A stretch of 64,000 nucleotides of DNA, taken from NCBI RefSeq assembly GCF_900108875.1, contig NZ_FNYJ01000001.1, positions 620,001-684,000 of the forward strand, read 5' to 3'. The translations under genes were made by a program, and so were the position numbers. The notes below the pieces were generated by a model that did no database searches, had not been told where the DNA came from, and saw nothing but the letters and a program-made list of their open reading frames with translations. Below, piece by piece: positions 52,902-60,795 of the stretch (positions are counted from its first letter, which is position 1; every line of letters begins with the position of its first letter). The stretch comes from Pseudomonas sp. NFR16. Its GTDB lineage: Bacteria > Pseudomonadota > Gammaproteobacteria > Pseudomonadales > Pseudomonadaceae.

Positions 52902-53801
52902 TCACTCAAGTTGGCTCAGATAATTGAAGAGGTTGGCGGCTTCCGGTGACAGCCGCTGCGGGTCGGCGACCCCAACGAACAGGGTACGCGTCGCCCAGTC
53001 GCCTTCGATGGGGATCGCGCGTAATTTGCTCACCAGCAATTCAGGGTGCACCGACCCCAGTGGCAGGATGCCGATGCCAAGTCCGGCGTTGATCATCCTG
53101 CAGATGCCGTCGAAGCTGCTCACCTGGATGCGCACTTTCAGGATCTTCCCGGTGCCGGCGGCCGCGTCGCCGATCCTTCGCAGCAGTGAGCTGCCCTGGT
53201 TCAACGCGACGTAGTCGAAGTCAAGCGTGTCGGCCAGCGTCACGGTTTCGCGCATTGCCAGCGGGTGATCCTGGGGTGCCAGCACCACCAGCCTGTCGCG
53301 TCTGAACGGCCGTCTTTGCAGCCGGGGTGCGGGGACGTTATCGGCAAAAATGCCGATGTCCGCACGGCCGTCTTCCACAGCCTGGATGGTCATGTCGCTG
53401 AGGGCTTCTTCGAGGCCGATGCGCACGTGAGGGTTTGCGGTCAGGAAAGTCGCGAGATCGTCGGGCAGAAACTGGATGATCGCCGAGGTGTTGGCGAACA
53501 GCCTCACGTGACCCCGCACGCCGCTCGCGTAATCACTGGCGTCATGGGCCATGCGTTGAGCGCCTTCGAGGATATGCCGGGCGTGTTCGGCCAGGCCTCT
53601 GCCGGCCGGCGTCAGCTGCAGACCACGGGCCAGCCGGACAAATAACGTGCAGTCGGTCACGCGCTCCATTTCGGCCAGGCGCTTGCTTGCGGCAGACACG
53701 GTCATGTGCGCGGACTCGGCAGCCTTGGTCAGGTTTTCACTGTCGGCCGTGAGCACCAGCAGGCGCAGTGAAATCAGATCCAGCTGAAGCAGGTTAAGCA
53801 T
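52902..53801 (-). CDS. LysR-family regulator of the CoA-transferase operon
   Basis: 299 residues. HTH ENLTKAAESAHMTVSAASKR and a substrate-binding domain (VRGHVRLFANTSAIIQFLPD). It is divergent from the CoA-transferase gene with a 114-base gap that contains a TTTCC-N5-GGAAA inverted repeat. It is the likely activator of the downstream catabolic operon, probably responding to one of its acid intermediates. Confidence 0.93.
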   Translation of the reverse strand: MLNLLQLDLISLRLLVLTADSENLTKAAESAHMTVSAASKRLAEMERVTDCTLFVRLARGLQLTPAGRGLAEHARHILEGAQRMAHDASDYASGVRGHVRLFANTSAIIQFLPDDLATFLTANPHVRIGLEEALSDMTIQAVEDGRADIGIFADNVPAPRLQRRPFRRDRLVVLAPQDHPLAMRETVTLADTLDFDYVALNQGSSLLRRIGDAAAGTGKILKVRIQVSSFDGICRMINAGLGIGILPLGSVHPELLVSKLRAIPIEGDWATRTLFVGVADPQRLSPEAANLFNYLSQLE

Positions 53802-53816
53802 GTCTTCTTCCTACTG

Positions 53817-53831
53817 TTTCCATTAAGGAAA
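53817..53831. promoter_or_regulatory. LysR-type operator candidate
   Basis: TTTCC (53817-53821) and GGAAA (53827-53831) form a 5-N5-5 inverted repeat of the T-N11-A type, 16 bases from the LysR start and in the divergent promoter region. A LysR binding site is plausible, not proven. Confidence 0.45.
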
Positions 53832-53915
53832 GGGTAGTGGAAAACTTTGAAATTCTCATCCGTTCGTTTTGGAGGGACTATCCACCCATCGCCTCCAACA
53901 AGAACGGAAAACGTC

Positions 53916-55106
53916 ATGAGCCTACCGCTGGAAGGTATCAAGGTGGTTGAAATGGGTCAGCTGATTGCTGGGCCGTTCGCCGCGAAAATGCTTGCCGAAT
54001 TCGGCGCCGAAGTGATCAAGATCGAACCGCCTGTCACTGGCGATCCCCTGCGCAAATGGCGCCTGCTTCACGACGGAACCTCCGTCTGGTGGGCCGCTCA
54101 GTCTCGGAACAAACAGTCGCTCACGCTGGACCTTCGTCAGGCAGAAGCCCATGACGTGGTCAAGCGCCTAGTCAAAGAGGCCGACATCCTGATTGAAAAC
54201 TTCCGTCCCGGCACCCTTGAGAAATGGGGGCTGGGCTGGGAGGAGCTGTCGGCGATCAATCCCGGACTGGTCATGCTCCGGGTGTCCGGTTACGGCCAGT
54301 CCGGCCCTTATCGAGACCTGCCGGGCTTTGGCGTAATCGGCGAAGCCATGGGCGGGCTGCGGCATCTGTCCGGTGAGCCTGGCCGCACGCCGGTCAGGGT
54401 CGGCGTCTCCATCGGCGATTCCCTTTCCGCACTGCACGGCGTGATCGGCGTGCTGCTTGCCCTGCGTCATAAAGAACAGAACGGTGGCGCGGGGCAGCAG
54501 GTCGACGTTGCGCTTTATGAGTCGGTGTTCAACATGATGGAAAGCCTGATTCCGGAGTACTCGGTCTTCGGCACGGTCCGCGAACCTGCCGGCAGCAGCC
54601 TTCCGGGGATAGCACCCACCAACGCCTACCGTTGCCGGGATGGAAAGTACGCCCTGATCGCAGGCAACGGCGACAGCATTTATCGCCGGCTCATGGAACA
54701 GATCGATCGCTTGGATCTGGCCGACGATCCCGAGCTTGCACAGAACGACGGTCGTGTCCGTCACGTCGCCAGAATCGACGCGGCGATCTCCACGTGGACG
54801 GCCGAGCGCTCGCTCGAACAGGTACTGGCCGCATTGAAGGCCGCCAACATTCCCTCCGGGAAGATCTACGACGCCTCCGACATCGCTGCAGACCCGCATT
54901 ACCAGGCGCGCGACATGCTGCTTCCCGGCACGCTCGACGACGGTACGGCCGTCACGCTGCCCGGCATTGTGCCCAAGCTCCTGGCCACGCCCGGCCGGGT
55001 TCAATCCCGCGCGCCGACGCTGGGCCAGCACACCGATTCAATCCTTCAACGGCTCGGCATCGACGCGAGCACTCGCGAGTCGTGGCGCAGCCGCGGCCTG
55101 ATCTGA
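53916..55106 (+). CDS. Family III (CaiB/BaiF) CoA-transferase
   Basis: 396 residues. Start at ATG 53916 (GGAAAA upstream, weak). The N-terminal pattern LEGIKVVEMGQLIAGPFAAK and the KIEPPVTGDPLR segment are diagnostic; the catalytic Asp is probably in the loop around DLPGFGVIGEAMGG. Such enzymes move CoA between acyl-CoA and a carboxylic acid. First gene of the operon; the product should be a CoA thioester for the next enzyme, an HMG-CoA-lyase-like protein. Confidence 0.93.
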   Translation: MSLPLEGIKVVEMGQLIAGPFAAKMLAEFGAEVIKIEPPVTGDPLRKWRLLHDGTSVWWAAQSRNKQSLTLDLRQAEAHDVVKRLVKEADILIENFRPGTLEKWGLGWEELSAINPGLVMLRVSGYGQSGPYRDLPGFGVIGEAMGGLRHLSGEPGRTPVRVGVSIGDSLSALHGVIGVLLALRHKEQNGGAGQQVDVALYESVFNMMESLIPEYSVFGTVREPAGSSLPGIAPTNAYRCRDGKYALIAGNGDSIYRRLMEQIDRLDLADDPELAQNDGRVRHVARIDAAISTWTAERSLEQVLAALKAANIPSGKIYDASDIAADPHYQARDMLLPGTLDDGTAVTLPGIVPKLLATPGRVQSRAPTLGQHTDSILQRLGIDASTRESWRSRGLI

Positions 55107-55122
55107 TAACGGAGTAGCCTGA

Positions 55123-56088
55123 ATGAAACGCTTGTTCATGCAGGAAGTCGCAACCCGTGACGGCTTCCAGAACGAAAAGACCTTCATCGAAACCGAGCAG
55201 AAGATCGCCCTGATCAACGCGCTGAGCCAGTGCGGTTACGCCAAGATCGAAGTGACTTCGTTTACCTCACCCAAGGCGATTCCAGCGTTGCGCGACGCCG
55301 AGGCTGTTATGGCCGGCATTACGCGTCAACCAGGGGTCGAATACACCGTTCTGGTGCCTAACGTCCGCGGGGCTGAACGTGCGCTGGGCTGTGGCATCGA
55401 CGAGGCCAACCTGGTGATGTCCGTCAGCGAGCCGCACAACCGTTCGAACCTGCGCATGACCCGAGAGCAATCGTTCGCTCAGCTCAAGGATGTCGTCGGG
55501 GTGATCGGCAACGGTCCGGTGGCGGTCAACGTGTCGTTGTCGACCGTGTTCGGCTGCCCGATGCAGGGCGAAGTCCCCGACAGCGACGTGCTGGGTTGGG
55601 TAGAGCGTTTCGCCGAACTCGGCGTGCGCGGCATCACCCTGTGCGACACCACCGGCATGGCATACCCGACGCAGGTCGAGTCGTTGTCCCGTGCCGTTCG
55701 CGAGCGCTTTGCGCAGCTGCAACTGACCCTGCATTTCCACAACACCCGCGGCATGGCGCTGGCCAATACTTTGGCTGCGCTGCAGGCGGGTATCGACCGC
55801 TTCGACGCTTCGCTCGGTGGCCTGGGCGGGTGCCCTTACGCACCGGGCGCCAGTGGCAACGTGTGCATGGAAGATCTGGTGCACATGCTCGACCTGATGG
55901 GGTACGACACCGGCATGAATCTGGAGCGCGTGCTGGCGGCGTCGGCGCAATTGCCGGGGCTGATCGGGCACGACGTCCCGAGCCAGATACTCAAGGCCGG
56001 GCGACGTCTGGACCTGCATCCCGTTCCGATGCACGTGCACACGCTGAGCAAGCAGGTCACCAACCCGGAACTGGAGCGTGCGCAATGA
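55123..56088 (+). CDS. HMG-CoA lyase-like enzyme (DRE-TIM family)
   Basis: 321 residues. The catalytic loop VATRDGFQNEKTFIET near the start, the metal-binding HFHNTRGMALAN (about 206) and the lyase signature GGLGGCPYAPGASGNV (about 230-245) with Cys are all present. HMG-CoA lyases split 3-hydroxy-3-methylglutaryl-CoA to acetyl-CoA and acetoacetate; relatives use other 3-hydroxy-acyl-CoA. It lies 16 bases after the CoA-transferase and overlaps the VOC gene as ATGA. Confidence 0.92.
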   Translation: MKRLFMQEVATRDGFQNEKTFIETEQKIALINALSQCGYAKIEVTSFTSPKAIPALRDAEAVMAGITRQPGVEYTVLVPNVRGAERALGCGIDEANLVMSVSEPHNRSNLRMTREQSFAQLKDVVGVIGNGPVAVNVSLSTVFGCPMQGEVPDSDVLGWVERFAELGVRGITLCDTTGMAYPTQVESLSRAVRERFAQLQLTLHFHNTRGMALANTLAALQAGIDRFDASLGGLGGCPYAPGASGNVCMEDLVHMLDLMGYDTGMNLERVLAASAQLPGLIGHDVPSQILKAGRRLDLHPVPMHVHTLSKQVTNPELERAQ

Positions 56089-56477
56089 TCGATCATCTTG
56101 ACCATCTGGTGCTGACCACCCTCGATGCTGACGCCTGCAGGGATTTTTACGTGCGCGTCATGGGCCTGCGCGAAGAGACCTTCGGCAACGGCCGCGTCGC
56201 ATTCGTGTTCGGCAAGCAGAAAATCAACGTACATGTGCGAGGGCAGGAGTTCGAGCCCAAAGCGCACCTGCCGGTGCCCGGAGCACTGGATCTGTGCTTC
56301 ATCGCCAGCACGCCGCTTGACCAGGTCGTCGCTCATCTTGAAGCGCAGGCGTGGCCGATCATCGAAGGCCCGGTACAGAGGACGGGCGCCACAGGCCCCA
56401 TCCGTTCGGTTTATGTGCGTGATCCCGATCTGAACCTGATCGAGATTTCCGAGCCCCTCCAACCCTCAGTACGATAA
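56085..56477 (+). CDS. VOC (glyoxalase-fold) protein
   Basis: 130 residues from the ATG at 56085, coupled by ATGA. Starts MIDHLDHLVLTT and ends with the metal-ligand region DPDLNLIEISEP; His and Glu ligands are in the usual places, with beta-alpha-beta-beta-beta modules. Members include glyoxalase I, dioxygenases and acyl-CoA epimerases. In a CoA-thioester operon an epimerase or isomerase role is one possibility. Not assigned further. Confidence 0.88.
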   Translation: MIDHLDHLVLTTLDADACRDFYVRVMGLREETFGNGRVAFVFGKQKINVHVRGQEFEPKAHLPVPGALDLCFIASTPLDQVVAHLEAQAWPIIEGPVQRTGATGPIRSVYVRDPDLNLIEISEPLQPSVR

Positions 56478-56489
56478 GAGAGCAACCTG

Positions 56490-57431
56490 ATGAATGTCGT
56501 TTTTCTGGATGGCGCAAGTCTGCCGAGCCCGATGGACCGGCCGATCGAGGCCACTGGCTGGATCGTTCGCGAGAAAACAGCGTTGGATCAGGTTGTCGAC
56601 GTATTGGCAGATGCTGACGTCGCAATCACCAACAAAGTGCGTATCGGCCGTGAGGCGTTGGAGAAGTTGCCACGTCTGAAGCTGATTTGCGTGGCCGCCA
56701 CCGGCTACGATTGCGTGGACATTGCAGCCTGTCGCGATCAAGGCGTCACGGTGTGTAACGTCCCGGCCTACAGCGCTGTGAGCGTCGCCGAGTCGGTCAT
56801 CGGCTCGCTGTTCGCCATGCGCCGGCATCTGTTGGCGTACCGCGAAGCGTCGGCAACGCAATGGCCGCAGTCCTCTCATTTCTGCGTGCATGGCGCGCCG
56901 ATTCAGGACCTGCAAGGTTCGACGTTGGGGATCATTGGCCGGGGCGATATCGGCAGCCGTGTTGCGCGCCTCGCCAGAGCGCTGGAAATCAATGTGCTGT
57001 TCGCCGAACACCGTGGCGCCGACCGGGTGCGCGAAGGTTACACGGCGTTCGAGCAAGTGCTCGCCATCTCTGACGCCTTGACGCTGCATTGCCCCCTCAC
57101 ACCTCAGACCCGCTATCTGATCGGTTCGGCCGAGATCGCCCGCATGAAACCCGGCGCGCTGCTGATCAATACCGCCCGCGGCCCATTGGTCGACGAGAAC
57201 GCCATTCTTTCAGGCCTGGCATCAGGGCAACTGGGAGGCGCTGCACTGGATGTGCTGTACGCCGAGCCGCCGCAGGCCGACCACCCACTGCTGCACTGCG
57301 ATCATCCGAATCTTCTGGTCACGCCGCATGTGGCCTGGGCCAGCCAGAGCAGCGTGGTGCGCCTCAAAACCGTACTCGCCGCGAACATCGGCGCATTCGC
57401 CGCCAACAAGCCGATCAATGTGGTGAGTTGA
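56490..57431 (+). CDS. D-2-hydroxyacid dehydrogenase
   Basis: 313 residues. The NAD-binding motif GIIGRGDIGSRVARLA (about 150), the catalytic Arg in NTARGPLVDENAI, Glu in YAEPPQADHPL and His in TPHVAWAS are all present. The family reduces 2-oxo acids such as hydroxypyruvate, glyoxylate or pyruvate, or oxidises the D-hydroxy acids. It is 13 bases after the VOC gene, in the same operon. AAGAGAG precedes the ATG. Confidence 0.93.
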   Translation: MNVVFLDGASLPSPMDRPIEATGWIVREKTALDQVVDVLADADVAITNKVRIGREALEKLPRLKLICVAATGYDCVDIAACRDQGVTVCNVPAYSAVSVAESVIGSLFAMRRHLLAYREASATQWPQSSHFCVHGAPIQDLQGSTLGIIGRGDIGSRVARLARALEINVLFAEHRGADRVREGYTAFEQVLAISDALTLHCPLTPQTRYLIGSAEIARMKPGALLINTARGPLVDENAILSGLASGQLGGAALDVLYAEPPQADHPLLHCDHPNLLVTPHVAWASQSSVVRLKTVLAANIGAFAANKPINVVS

Positions 57432-57451
57432 GCCCGTCAGCCATTCGTTAA

Positions 57452-57465
57452 AACAACAACAAGAA
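57452..57465 (+). promoter_or_regulatory. AANAANAA repeats before the dicarboxylate transporter
   Basis: AACAACAACAAGAA contains overlapping AANAANAA motifs directly ahead of the ribosome binding site (GAAGG) of the transporter. This is the pattern bound by Hfq/Crc in pseudomonads. Function inferred. Confidence 0.5.
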
Positions 57466-57474
57466 GGCAGAGCC

Positions 57475-58776
57475 ATGACAAAAACAATCAGCTCTACAGT
57501 GGATGAAATGACCGAGGCGGCGGCACGCCGCAAACCGTTCTATCACCACCTGTACGTTCAAGTGCTTACGGCGATCATTCTGGGTGTGATCCTGGGTCAT
57601 TTCAGCCCGGGGCTCGGTGAGCAGATGAAGCCGTTGGGCGACACGTTCATCAAGCTGATCAAGATGCTCATTGCGCCGATCATTTTCTGCACGGTGGTCA
57701 GCGGCATCGCCGGCATGCAGGACCTCAAGCGCATCGGACGGATCGGCTTCAAGTCTCTGGTGTACTTCGAGGTGCTGACCACGATTGCACTGGTGATCGG
57801 CCTGATCGGCGTGAACCTGTTCAAACCCGGCGCCGGCATGCATATCGACCCGGCAACGCTGGATCCTTCGGCGATCGCCGGGTATGCCAAGGCCGCCCAC
57901 GATCAGTCAGTCGTGGGATTCCTCACCCACATCGTGCCGACGACGGTGTTCGGCGCGTTCACCGAGGGCGACATCCTGCAGGTGTTGTTCATTTCCGTGT
58001 TGTTCGCTTTTGGCCTGCAATTGCTCGGAGATGTCGGCAAACCGTTGCTCAACACCATTGACCTGATCGCCAAAGCGTTCTTCCGCATGCTCAAGATCGT
58101 CATGTACCTGGCGCCGCTGGGGGCGTTCGGCGGGATGGCGTTCACGATTGGCAAGTACGGTGTGCAGTCACTGGGCGCCTACGTGAACCTGCTGGTGTGC
58201 TACTACGTCATCGGTCTGGTGTTTGTCTTCGTGGTGCTTAACATTGTTGCCAGACTCGCCGGCTTCAGCCTGTGGAAGTTTCTCAAGTACATCCGCGAGG
58301 AACTGGTGCTGGTCTTGGGGACTTCGTCGTCCGAATCCGCGCTGCCGCGTCTGATGGGCAAACTGGAGAAACTGGGTTGCGAGAAATCCACGGTAGGCCT
58401 GGTCGTGCCATCGGGCTACTGCTTCAATCTGGACGGCAGTTGCATCAACATGACCGTGCTGGCGATCTTCATTGCCCAGGCGCTGGACATCAACGTGTCG
58501 CTGTATCACCAGATCACGTTGCTGCTGATTCTGCTGTTGACCTCCAAAGGCGCTGCCAGCGTGACGGGTGGGGCGTTCATCACACTGGCCGCAACGCTGG
58601 GCTCGATCGATGTGATTCCGGCAGCGGGTCTGGTGCTGGTGCTCGGCGTGTATCGCTTCATCTCCGAAGGCGGCGCCTTGATCAACGTCATCGGCAACGG
58701 CGTGGCGACCCTGTTCGTCGCCCGCTGGGATGGCGCGCTGGACCGCGAACAACTCAAGCGCGAGTTGGGCGAGTGA
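57475..58776 (+). CDS. dctA: Dicarboxylate:cation symporter (DctA/DAACS family)
   Basis: 433 residues, about eight transmembrane segments plus two re-entrant loops. The family motifs VLGTSSSESALPRLMGKLEK and LDGSCINMTVLAIFIAQALD are exact, and the N-terminus has HLYVQVLTAIILGVILGHF. DctA imports C4-dicarboxylates with sodium or protons. Here it follows the CoA-transferase module and probably brings in its substrate, so a specialised paralogue rather than the housekeeping DctA is possible. Confidence 0.92.
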   Translation: MTKTISSTVDEMTEAAARRKPFYHHLYVQVLTAIILGVILGHFSPGLGEQMKPLGDTFIKLIKMLIAPIIFCTVVSGIAGMQDLKRIGRIGFKSLVYFEVLTTIALVIGLIGVNLFKPGAGMHIDPATLDPSAIAGYAKAAHDQSVVGFLTHIVPTTVFGAFTEGDILQVLFISVLFAFGLQLLGDVGKPLLNTIDLIAKAFFRMLKIVMYLAPLGAFGGMAFTIGKYGVQSLGAYVNLLVCYYVIGLVFVFVVLNIVARLAGFSLWKFLKYIREELVLVLGTSSSESALPRLMGKLEKLGCEKSTVGLVVPSGYCFNLDGSCINMTVLAIFIAQALDINVSLYHQITLLLILLLTSKGAASVTGGAFITLAATLGSIDVIPAAGLVLVLGVYRFISEGGALINVIGNGVATLFVARWDGALDREQLKRELGE

Positions 58777-58836
58777 CGCTGCAACCCGTTAAGCTATTGC
58801 TCGCTCTCACTGAAAACCCTGCCGTCTACCGACCTG

Positions 58837-59091
58837 ATGATCACCGTGTTTGACTGAGATAGCCTGCGTTCTTTCTTCGCCTTCGCTCACGAAGGCTCCC
58901 TCGCGGCCGCGGCGCTTGCGCTGGGGGTGGAACACGCCACCGTGGCGCGGCGTATCGCTGCGCCGGAAACCTCGTTGAACATGAAACTGGTGGATCGTCG
59001 AGGCCGTGTCTACCCACTCACCGAGGATGGGGTGCGGGTCGCGGAATATGCCGCGCAGAGGGAGGCGGCCTCTTTCGTCCTGTTGCGCTAG
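58837..59091 (+). pseudogene. LysR regulator remnant
   Basis: From the ATG at 58837 the frame reads MITVFD then TGA where LysR relatives have Trp, and continues DSLRSFFAFAHEGSLAAAAL, VEHATVARRI and LVDRRGRVYPLTEDG before a stop at 59089. This is the winged HTH of a LysR protein with an internal stop and no effector domain. A decayed gene; I know no way to express it as a full regulator. Confidence 0.8.
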
Positions 59092-59108
59092 GCGGACGGT
59101 GAAGAAGG

Positions 59109-59372
59109 CATTGCCTGATCGCGCAGAACGTTCCTGCACAGCGCAGAGCCGAAGCCAATGCGATCTTCAACATGGGCGGCTATGTGCCGGCCGGTGCGAT
59201 CCCGGTACTGAGCGGTTACCTGATCGACTTCTTCGGCCTGGGTGTGGGTATCACCAGTCTGGCGCTGATCATCGCCAGCCTCGCCGGCGCGGCGCTGCTG
59301 GTGCTCTGGAGACGGTCGCCGCATCCGGTGAACGGCCCTGAAGAAGCGTGTCGGGCTGGAATCGGTCGGTAA
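59109..59372 (+). pseudogene. MFS transporter C-terminal remnant
   Basis: The frame reads CLIAQNVPAQRRAEANAIFN, then MGGYVPAGAIPVLSGYLIDF and GITSLALIIASLAGAALLVL to the stop at 59370. This is the last two or three helices of an MFS transporter without the rest. An ATG at 59172 could start a short peptide, but the upstream homologous residues show a truncated gene. It abuts the LysR remnant, indicating a deletion joined the two. Confidence 0.78.
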
Positions 59373-59488
59373 ATCCTGCGTCTGCCAACCAATATCGTTT
59401 TCACGCTGGCAGCGCCACTTTTGCTTGCGGAGGTTGATCGAAACCGGTTTTGCCGCTCAACTAACGGTTTTTGCACGGAGCATTGGCA

Positions 59489-60670
59489 TTGACAGAACAC
59501 TTCCACAGCGTCGTTCTTGGCCTGGGCGCCATGGGCGCGGCCACGGTCTACCAATTGTCCCGATCGGGCGTCAGGGTCGCCGGAATAGACCGGTTTTCGC
59601 CGCCGCATGATCAGGGTTCCAGCCATGGCGACACGCGCATCACCCGATTGTCGGTGGGAGAGGGCGCTCAATACGTGCCCATCGTGCGCAATGCTCATCG
59701 TATCTGGCGCGAGCTTGAGGCGTTGTCAGGGGAGTCGCTGTTCGAGCAGACCGGGTTGCTGGTGCTGACATCCCGCCCGGACTTCAATCCTGACGACAGA
59801 GGCGATTTCACGCTGCGCACCATCGATCTGGCGGTCCGATACGGCATTGACCATGAGGTACTGGGCGCTGACGAGATCCGCGCACGCTTTCCTCAGTTCG
59901 CCGATGTGCTGGACAGTGCCGTGGGGTATTTCGAGTCTGAAGGCGGGTTCGTCCGTCCGGAGCGCTGCATTGACGTTCAGCTCAAGCTGGCCCAGGGCAA
60001 CGGGGCCACGCTGTTCAGAGGTGAAACGGTTACCGGCATTGCTGCGCAGGACAACGGTGTCGTCATCACCACTGACAAACGGACGCTTCACGCCGACAAA
60101 CTGGTGATCACTGCCGGAAACTGGACGGGCGATCTGCTGGGAGAGCCGTTCGGCAAATGGCTGAAGGTTTACCCCCAGCGATTGTTCTGGTTCGCCCTGG
60201 ACGACGCCCGCCTGGTGGGGCGCTCGCCAACGTTCATCTTCACCCATGGCGAAGGCGACGACGGGGTCAATTATGGTTTTCCCGCGATCAAGGGCGAGGG
60301 CAGCCTGAAAATTGCCACCGCGCAGTACCGAAGCAGCTCGACGCCGGCGGCCATGGACAGAACCGTCTCGGCAGCGCAGGGCCAGCAGATGTTCGAGGAA
60401 CAGGTGAAAGGTCGCATCGCCGGGGTGTCCTCCACGGTGGTGAAATCGGCCGTCTGTGCCTACACCGTCAGCCCGGATCGGCACTTCATCATCGATGAGC
60501 ATCCCGCCTTGCCGAATACCCTGGTGGTGTCAGCCTGTTCGGGTCATGGATTCAAACACTCTTCGGCGCTGGGAGAGGCATTTGCGCAATGGTGCCTGCA
60601 TGGGAAATCCGAGCTCGACCTGTCCTCGTTTTCACTGGCCCGGTTCAAGGAAAGCGCGTTGACCCGATAA
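59489..60670 (+). CDS. FAD-dependent oxidase, monomeric sarcosine oxidase / N-methyltryptophan oxidase type
   Basis: 393 residues from a TTG at 59489, chosen because GGAG lies 8 bases upstream; no ATG fits. The FAD-binding GLGAMGAATVYQLSRSGVRV starts about residue 10, then RFSPPHDQGSSHGDTRITRL with the covalent-flavin-family HGDTR segment. The C-terminal part has VCAYTVSPDRHFIIDEHP, including the Cys that binds FAD in MSOX/SolA, and SACSGHGFKHSSALGE. It oxidises secondary or N-methyl amines to aldehyde, amine and H2O2. Likely linked to the MFS transporter downstream. Confidence 0.92.
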   Translation: MTEHFHSVVLGLGAMGAATVYQLSRSGVRVAGIDRFSPPHDQGSSHGDTRITRLSVGEGAQYVPIVRNAHRIWRELEALSGESLFEQTGLLVLTSRPDFNPDDRGDFTLRTIDLAVRYGIDHEVLGADEIRARFPQFADVLDSAVGYFESEGGFVRPERCIDVQLKLAQGNGATLFRGETVTGIAAQDNGVVITTDKRTLHADKLVITAGNWTGDLLGEPFGKWLKVYPQRLFWFALDDARLVGRSPTFIFTHGEGDDGVNYGFPAIKGEGSLKIATAQYRSSSTPAAMDRTVSAAQGQQMFEEQVKGRIAGVSSTVVKSAVCAYTVSPDRHFIIDEHPALPNTLVVSACSGHGFKHSSALGEAFAQWCLHGKSELDLSSFSLARFKESALTR

Positions 60671-60754
60671 CTGCCAGTTATCAATCAATGGAAAGATCTC
60701 ATTATTATTCATCTATCGGTTGCCAGTACCATCCCGTCGGTGTTTCGAACCCAT

Positions 60755-60762
60755 AACAACAA
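60755..60762 (+). promoter_or_regulatory. AANAANAA motif before the second MFS gene
   Basis: AACAACAA lies 33 bases upstream of the MFS ATG. Similar in sequence to the motifs before the other two organic-acid transporters. Further from the start codon than usual for an Hfq/Crc site. Confidence 0.3.
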
Positions 60763-60795
60763 AATCGGCACATTCATGTGCCTGGAGTTCCCACC

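Noticed and set aside
59172..59372. 66-residue frame read as a complete small membrane protein
   Set aside because: Residues upstream of its ATG continue to match the MFS family, so it is the tail of a truncated transporter.
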